Origin: Nitrosomonadaceae bacterium | Lineage (GTDB): Bacteria > Pseudomonadota > Gammaproteobacteria > Burkholderiales > Nitrosomonadaceae | NCBI GenBank assembly: GCA_919902625.1 | Contig: CAKKRO010000023.1 | Location: 2,531-14,534, forward strand | Length of the DNA stretch: 12,004 bases | Direction of reading: 5' to 3' | Part shown: positions 7,467 through 12,004 of the stretch, in pieces | How the letters are laid out: the number at the start of each line of letters is the position of its first letter | Position numbering within the stretch: the first letter of the stretch is position 1 | Translations under genes and position numbers: made by a program | The notes under the pieces: model-generated | Seen by the model: the letters and a program-made list of their open reading frames with translations, nothing else | Told to the model about the DNA's origin: nothing | Databases searched by the model: none

Positions 7467-7482
7467 GGAATCGTTTTTCTAC

Positions 7483-9993
7483 ATGAGTCATTTTAAGCTT
7501 TCCTTTCGAATGCTCCGTCGTGACTGGCGTGCAGGCGAGTTAAATGTTCTAGTATTGGCATTGGTCATTGCAGTCAGTGGTATGACCACAGTGGGATTTT
7601 TTGCAGATCGTGTAGAACTGGCGCTTTCCCGCGAGAGTAATCAATTATTGGGCGCGGATTTACTGGTTATTTCGAGCCAGCCATTACCCGAACACTATGC
7701 GGATGAGGCTGACCGGCTTGGATTGGCTATTTCCACGGTGACTAAATTTCCCAGCATGATTTCCAATGGCGAGAACAATCTGCTCGCTGAGATTAAAGCA
7801 GTCACAGAAGGTTATCCATTGCGTGGGCGCGTGTATCTGGCCAGCAGGACATCCAAGACCCAAACGCCGCAATCAGAAATTCAAGTTGCAGCCGGAATTC
7901 CACAGCCCGGTACAATCTGGGTGGATGAAAAGCTCATGACGCGGCTTGATCTTAAGCGAGGAGATTGGGTGGATGTCGGCGACATCCAGTTAACGGTGAC
8001 GGAACTCATCGTGCGTGAGCCGGATCACTCCGTGGGATTTATTAATATGGGACCACGCGTCATGATCAATGCGGCTGATTTGCCCGATACGGGCTTGATA
8101 CAGCAAGGCAGCCGTATTGCCTATCATTTGATGGTGGCTGGCGAAATAAAAGAGGTGCAACAATTTCGCGATTGGGCGGAAACGCAACTCACCAAAGCGG
8201 AGAGAATTGAAGGTATCCGGGATGCGCGTCCCGAGATTAAAGCAGCATTGGAGCGGGCCGAGAGGTTTCTGAGTCTGGCGGCGTTGGCCAGTGTTGTCTT
8301 GGCGGCAGCCGCTATTGCATTGGCGGTACGCCGGTTTACCCAGCGCCATCTGGATGGGTGTGCCGTGATGCGAAGTTTGGGGGCCAGCCAGAGACAATTA
8401 TTTTATCTGTATTGGTATTATTTTATAGCGCTGGGCATTATTGCCAGCAGTCTTGGGTGCTTGATTGGTTTTGTGTCGCAGGAGGTTCTGACACACTGGT
8501 TGACGGGTTTGGTCGAGACCGCATTACCCTGGCCCAATGGGTTGCCGGCGATACAAGGCATGCTGATTGGCTTGGTGTTGTTACTGGGTTTTGCATTGCC
8601 GCCCATTCTGAATTTGCGCAGTGTTCCTGCATTACGGGTATTACGAAGGGATATCGGACTATCCAATGCACACAGCATAACGGGCTATTTGCTGGGGTTG
8701 GCTGCTTTGTCATTGCTATTTATCTGGAAAGCGGAAGACCTGAAGCTGGGCCTCTATATTGTCGGCGGATTTATATCCGCCATTGCCATTTTTGGTTGCC
8801 TGGGGTGGCTGTTGATCAAAGCATTATCCGGTTTACGGCATCAGGCCGGCGGCGCCTGGCGTTATGGCTTGGCCAGTATCCACCGCCGCGCTGTTTCAAG
8901 CGTTTTGCAGGCAGTGGCGTTGGGATTGGGCTTGATGGCATTGCTGGTGCTGACGCTGATTCAGGATGATCTGATTGATGATTGGCATGCCAGTTTGCCG
9001 CCTGATGCACCGAATCATTTTCTGGTGAATATTCAGGCAGATCAATTAGATTCGCTGCATCAGTTTTTCCAGCAATATGCAATTGAACAACCCCCTTTGT
9101 TTCCGATGGTAAGGGGCCGTCTGATCAAGATCAATGGCAAGAGTGTATCGCCGGAAGATTATGCGCATGATCTTCATGCCGAGAGACATATCAGACGCGA
9201 GTTTAATTTATCATGGGCCAGTCAACCGGCATTGGATAACCGGGTCGTCCAGGGTAGCTGGTGGAATGAAGGCACGAATGAGCCGGTTTTATCCATTGAA
9301 CAAGGCATTGCCAAAACAATTGGGGTTAAATTGGGCGATGAGCTGACTTATGATATTGCAGGGAGTCATTTCTCAGCCAAAATCACCAGTCTGAGAAAAG
9401 TGGATTGGGATAGCTTCCATGTTAACTTTTTTGTGGTCGTGCCCACCGGGCTACTGGAAAATTATCCGGTCAGCTATATCACCAGTTTTTATGTGCCGCC
9501 TACAGAGATTGCTATGATTCATGATCTTGTCAGGGAGTTTCCCAATATTCTGGTGGTCGATGTGGCCGTGGTGATCAACCAGGTGCAACAAATGATCCAG
9601 CAGGTTTCCCAGGCGATTGAATTTGTATTCTTATTTACGCTGCTGGCCGGTTTTGCAGTTTTGTACGCAGCGATTGCTTCCACGCAGGACGAGCGTATTT
9701 ATGAAGCGGCCATTTTCAGAGCGCTGGGCGCCAAGCGGGAACAACTGTCACGCGCATGGGCGGCCGAATTTGCAATATTGGGCGGTTTGTCCGGATTGTT
9801 TGCCGCCGCCGGCGCCAGTGCGTTGGGTTATGTCATTGGGCATCATGTTTTGCGTCTCGACTACACTTTTAATCCCTGGATCTGGCTGATCGGGTTTCTG
9901 GCCGGAGTGATCGGTGTATTAGCGGCCGGTTTGCTGGGTACGCGTTCAGCACTATCAAGCCCGCCTTTGCTGACTTTACGCAAGATTGGTTAA
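7483..9993 (+). CDS. ybbP: ABC transporter permease YbbP (FtsX/MacB-like), 836 aa
   Basis: This is the inner-membrane partner of YbbA. About ten membrane segments can be read: near 21-43, 263-283, 309-331, 358-378, 401-415, 424-446, 473-494, 712-733, 768-790 and 801-825. Large soluble regions lie between the first and second (about 44-262) and the seventh and eighth (about 495-711), consistent with two periplasmic domains of the MacB type. RRFTQRHLDGCAVMRSLGASQRQL (284-307) and the C-terminal DERIYEAAIFRALGAKREQL are the paired cytoplasmic FtsX signatures. Length is close to E. coli YbbP (about 804). A stop lies in frame at 7438, upstream of the ATG, and no other standard start codon falls between. 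Type VII ABC systems usually move force or substrates at the periplasmic face rather than across the bilayer; the actual substrate is unknown. hemW begins 8 bp downstream, suggesting an operon. Confidence 0.9.
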   Translation: MSHFKLSFRMLRRDWRAGELNVLVLALVIAVSGMTTVGFFADRVELALSRESNQLLGADLLVISSQPLPEHYADEADRLGLAISTVTKFPSMISNGENNLLAEIKAVTEGYPLRGRVYLASRTSKTQTPQSEIQVAAGIPQPGTIWVDEKLMTRLDLKRGDWVDVGDIQLTVTELIVREPDHSVGFINMGPRVMINAADLPDTGLIQQGSRIAYHLMVAGEIKEVQQFRDWAETQLTKAERIEGIRDARPEIKAALERAERFLSLAALASVVLAAAAIALAVRRFTQRHLDGCAVMRSLGASQRQLFYLYWYYFIALGIIASSLGCLIGFVSQEVLTHWLTGLVETALPWPNGLPAIQGMLIGLVLLLGFALPPILNLRSVPALRVLRRDIGLSNAHSITGYLLGLAALSLLFIWKAEDLKLGLYIVGGFISAIAIFGCLGWLLIKALSGLRHQAGGAWRYGLASIHRRAVSSVLQAVALGLGLMALLVLTLIQDDLIDDWHASLPPDAPNHFLVNIQADQLDSLHQFFQQYAIEQPPLFPMVRGRLIKINGKSVSPEDYAHDLHAERHIRREFNLSWASQPALDNRVVQGSWWNEGTNEPVLSIEQGIAKTIGVKLGDELTYDIAGSHFSAKITSLRKVDWDSFHVNFFVVVPTGLLENYPVSYITSFYVPPTEIAMIHDLVREFPNILVVDVAVVINQVQQMIQQVSQAIEFVFLFTLLAGFAVLYAAIASTQDERIYEAAIFRALGAKREQLSRAWAAEFAILGGLSGLFAAAGASALGYVIGHHVLRLDYTFNPWIWLIGFLAGVIGVLAAGLLGTRSALSSPPLLTLRKIG

Positions 9994-10001
9994 TCCGGTT
10001 C

Positions 10002-11219
10002 ATGACTGCCATTATTTCACCGGTATCCATACTGGGTTCGCAATCACCACGACTCAAATCCCTGCCTCCATTGAGCCTTTATATTCATATTCCCTGGTGC
10101 CTGAAGAAATGCCCCTACTGTGATTTTAACTCCCATGAAATTCGCGGGGAGGGCAGCCAGGCACTTGAGGAGGAATATGTTGCAGCGTTGATACGCGATC
10201 TCGAATCCGCTTTGCCGGATGTCTGGGGGCGGCGCTTAAGCAGCGTGTTTTTGGGCGGCGGCACGCCGAGTTTGTTCAGCGCCCGATCAATTGACACAAT
10301 ATTGACAGCAGTGCGGACATTGCTGCCGCTGGAACACTTCGCCGAAGTCACGCTGGAAGCCAATCCCGGCACATTTGAAGCGCAAAAATTCGCCGATTTC
10401 CGCAAAGCAGGCGTTAACCGCCTGTCGATCGGCGTACAAAGTTTTAATCCACAGCATTTGCGCGCATTAGGCCGTGTGCATGATGACCGGGAAGCATGCC
10501 GCGCGGTGGATATCGCGCAGCAGAATTTCGACAATATCAATCTCGACCTCATGTACGCATTGTCCGGGCAAATACTGACAGAGGCGCAGACCGATATAGA
10601 AATCGCCTGTACACTCGGTGTTACGCATATTTCGGCTTATCATTTAACGCTGGAGCCGAATACGCTGTTTCACCGTTTTCCACCTAATCTTCCCGATGAT
10701 GAGCAAGCGGCGGCGATGCAGGAGATGATCGAGCAGACCACCGCCAGCCATCACTACCGCAATTATGAAACATCGGCTTTTGCGCAAGCAGGCAAGGCGT
10801 CGCGCCATAATATGAACTACTGGTTGTTTGGCGATTATCTCGGCATCGGCGCGGGGGCGCACAGCAAAATCAGCTTCGCCGATAAAATCGTGCGCCAGAT
10901 GCGTTACAAGCAGCCGAAAGAATACCTGGCCAAGGTCCAGGCAGGCGAGTCATTGATTCAGACGCAGCATGAACTGGCTGCCGCAGATCGAGGTTTTGAA
11001 TTCATGATGAACGCATTGCGGCTTAATGGGGGGTTTGATACACCGTTGTTTTACGAACGCACCGGCTTATCCATCAGCGCCATGCAGCAACAATTGGATG
11101 AAGCCGAGCAGCGCGGATTGCTGGTGCGTGATCATCTGCGCATCAAGCCTACCGTGCTGGGCAGACGGTTTCTCAACGACCTGTTGCAAATCTTCCTGCC
11201 CGGAAAAAATTCCGCTTGA
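10002..11219 (+). CDS. hemW: Radical SAM haem chaperone HemW, 405 aa
   Basis: HemW binds a 4Fe-4S cluster and haem and is thought to deliver haem to respiratory enzymes; it was long annotated as oxygen-independent coproporphyrinogen III oxidase. The radical SAM motif is IPWCLKKCPYCDFNSH, with Cys33, Cys37 and Cys40. DFNSH after the third Cys, in place of the HemN-type extra Cys, marks HemW. Further support comes from VFLGGGTPSLF (SAM-binding GGG), TLEANPG, NRLSIGVQSF, HLTLEPNT and a C-terminal winged-helix-like region from about residue 320. At 405 aa it is slightly longer than E. coli HemW (378), mainly through about 25 residues before the PLSLYIHIPW core. No strong ribosome binding site precedes the ATG, and translation is probably coupled to ybbP, whose stop lies 8 bp upstream. 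High GC relative to the left of the window. Confidence 0.93.
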   Translation: MTAIISPVSILGSQSPRLKSLPPLSLYIHIPWCLKKCPYCDFNSHEIRGEGSQALEEEYVAALIRDLESALPDVWGRRLSSVFLGGGTPSLFSARSIDTILTAVRTLLPLEHFAEVTLEANPGTFEAQKFADFRKAGVNRLSIGVQSFNPQHLRALGRVHDDREACRAVDIAQQNFDNINLDLMYALSGQILTEAQTDIEIACTLGVTHISAYHLTLEPNTLFHRFPPNLPDDEQAAAMQEMIEQTTASHHYRNYETSAFAQAGKASRHNMNYWLFGDYLGIGAGAHSKISFADKIVRQMRYKQPKEYLAKVQAGESLIQTQHELAAADRGFEFMMNALRLNGGFDTPLFYERTGLSISAMQQQLDEAEQRGLLVRDHLRIKPTVLGRRFLNDLLQIFLPGKNSA

Positions 11220-11227
11220 TAATGCGC

Positions 11228-11233
11228 TAAAAT
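11228..11233 (+). promoter_or_regulatory. Weak -10-like box before the FNT channel gene
   Basis: TAAAAT lies 37 bp before the ATG at 11271, in the 51-bp gap after hemW, with no recognisable -35 at normal spacing. A small dyad, CGGAA-AAAA-TTCCG, sits just upstream (11201-11214) in the last hemW codons. The gene may instead be read through from hemW. Confidence 0.2.
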
Positions 11234-11270
11234 CGCAGGCATCAAATTTGTTCATGAGAGCGTGCGGAAT

Positions 11271-12004
11271 ATGGCGTATGTAAAACCGGAAGAAATCGTC
11301 GAGAATATGTTGCAGGCGGGTGCCAAGAAAGCCAGTCTGCCGGTCAAGCAATTGCTGATACGCGGCTTTCTGGCGGGCGCTTTTCTCGGCTATGCCACCA
11401 CGCTGGCGATTCTGGCGGCGACGCAAACGGGCTGGGGCATCGCCGGCGCGTTGGTGTTTCCGGTGGGCTTCGTCATGATCATTTTGCTTGGATTGGAACT
11501 TGCAACCGGTAATTTCGCGCTCATTCCGATTGCGGTCAAAGATAAAAGAATCCCGTTCAGTCATTTGCTCAAGAATTGGACCTGGGTGCTGACCGGCAAC
11601 CTGATCGGCAGCGTCACGTATGCGTATTTGTACTGTGTTGTGGCGACCAAAATGGGAACCATCGACCCGGAAGCCATCCCCGCGTTGCAACGAACCATCA
11701 CCATCGCCGAAGTGAAAACGCTCGAATATGCGAAGCTTGGCTTGGACGGCACCATCACCGCCTTTACCAGCGCGCTGCTGTGTAACTGGATGGTGACGTT
11801 GGGTGCCGTCATGGCCTTCACCTCCACCACCACCGGCGGCAAAATCGCCGCGATGTGGCTGCCGATCATGACCTTTTTTGGCCTCGGCTACGAGCACGCC
11901 ATCGTCAACATGTTCGTGATCCCCGCCGGCATGTGGCTGGGTGCGGATATCACGATAGCGGATTGGTGGCTATGGAATGGATTGCCGGTGATTGCGGGTA
12001 ATTT
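11271..12004 (+). CDS. Formate/nitrite transporter (FNT) family channel, 3'-truncated by window edge
   Basis: FNT proteins are pentameric inner-membrane channels for small anions such as formate, nitrite or hydrosulfide. 244 codons are visible and the frame stays open to the window end. Family marks: hydrophobic helices near 27-50, 56-78, 103-125, 158-183 and 190-222; the omega-loop segment LGLELATGNF (73-82, Thr79); KNWTWVLTGNLIGS (101-114); ALLCNWMVTLG (168-178); and GLGYEHAIVNMF (204-215), whose His209 corresponds to the central pore His of FocA. ATGN and CNWMV look more like NirC/FdhC-type members than FocA, so nitrite is plausible but substrate cannot be fixed from sequence. Start: ATG with GAGAG (11256-11260) 10 nt upstream and a MAYVKPEEIVENM N terminus typical of the family. 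Codons are strongly G/C-ending. Confidence 0.9.
   Translation, partial: MAYVKPEEIVENMLQAGAKKASLPVKQLLIRGFLAGAFLGYATTLAILAATQTGWGIAGALVFPVGFVMIILLGLELATGNFALIPIAVKDKRIPFSHLLKNWTWVLTGNLIGSVTYAYLYCVVATKMGTIDPEAIPALQRTITIAEVKTLEYAKLGLDGTITAFTSALLCNWMVTLGAVMAFTSTTTGGKIAAMWLPIMTFFGLGYEHAIVNMFVIPAGMWLGADITIADWWLWNGLPVIAGN

Noticed and set aside
8358..8969. 203-codon plus-strand ORF inside ybbP in another frame
   Set aside because: No recognisable domain; it lies wholly inside the membrane-protein frame of ybbP, which is clearly the real gene.
11067..11897. 276-codon minus-strand ORF opposite the end of hemW and the FNT gene
   Set aside because: It reads His/Arg/Gln/Gly-rich low-complexity protein, the usual antisense shadow of GC-rich coding sequence, and lies opposite two well-supported genes.
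1..12004. Search for a defence island, toxin-antitoxin pair, transposon, prophage or CRISPR
   Set aside because: Apart from the AT-rich rne/rluC gap, the window is filled by recognisable housekeeping and transport genes; no repeats of array type, no transposase or integrase, and no terminal inverted repeats were seen.

Overview
The window is ordinary proteobacterial chromosome, most likely betaproteobacterial and plausibly a Nitrosomonas-like nitrifier. This rests on protein character, on RNase E tail motifs of the type seen in betaproteobacteria, on a moderate and uneven GC content, and on a formate/nitrite-type channel gene at the right edge. The genus is inference; the class is fairly safe. 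I see no tRNA, rRNA, CRISPR array, insertion sequence, integrase, phage gene or defence system.

Left block (1-5040): the C-terminal two thirds of DNA polymerase I (polA, cut by the window edge) converges on rne, which encodes RNase E on the minus strand. A 481-bp gene-free gap (4560-5040), with a core near 16% GC, separates rne from the divergent rluC (23S rRNA pseudouridine synthase). The same rne/rluC head-to-head order is found in Escherichia coli. The gap holds the rne leader, which carries three copies of a TGGATA/TATCCA element able to form two mutually exclusive hairpins just upstream of the rne ribosome binding site.

Middle block (5041-9993): rluC converges on tesA (minus strand), a periplasmic SGNH hydrolase. 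tesA is divergent from ybbA-ybbP, an ABC ATPase and a large FtsX/MacB-type permease, as in E. coli. Here the tesA and ybbA start codons overlap by two bases, so there is no intergenic regulatory space and each gene's control signals must lie inside the other. A perfect extended -10 box (TGATATAAT) in the short rluC/tesA gap points through tesA antisense toward ybbA.

Right block (10002-12004): hemW (radical SAM haem chaperone) follows ybbP by 8 bp and is probably co-transcribed with it. A formate/nitrite transporter family gene runs off the window edge. GC content rises strongly towards this end.

Functionally the window links DNA repair and replication, RNA turnover, ribosome modification, envelope lipid-related transport and hydrolysis, haem delivery and small-anion transport. 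The points most worth following up are regulatory (rne leader, tesA/ybbA overlap, ybbP leader ORF) rather than a new enzymatic system.
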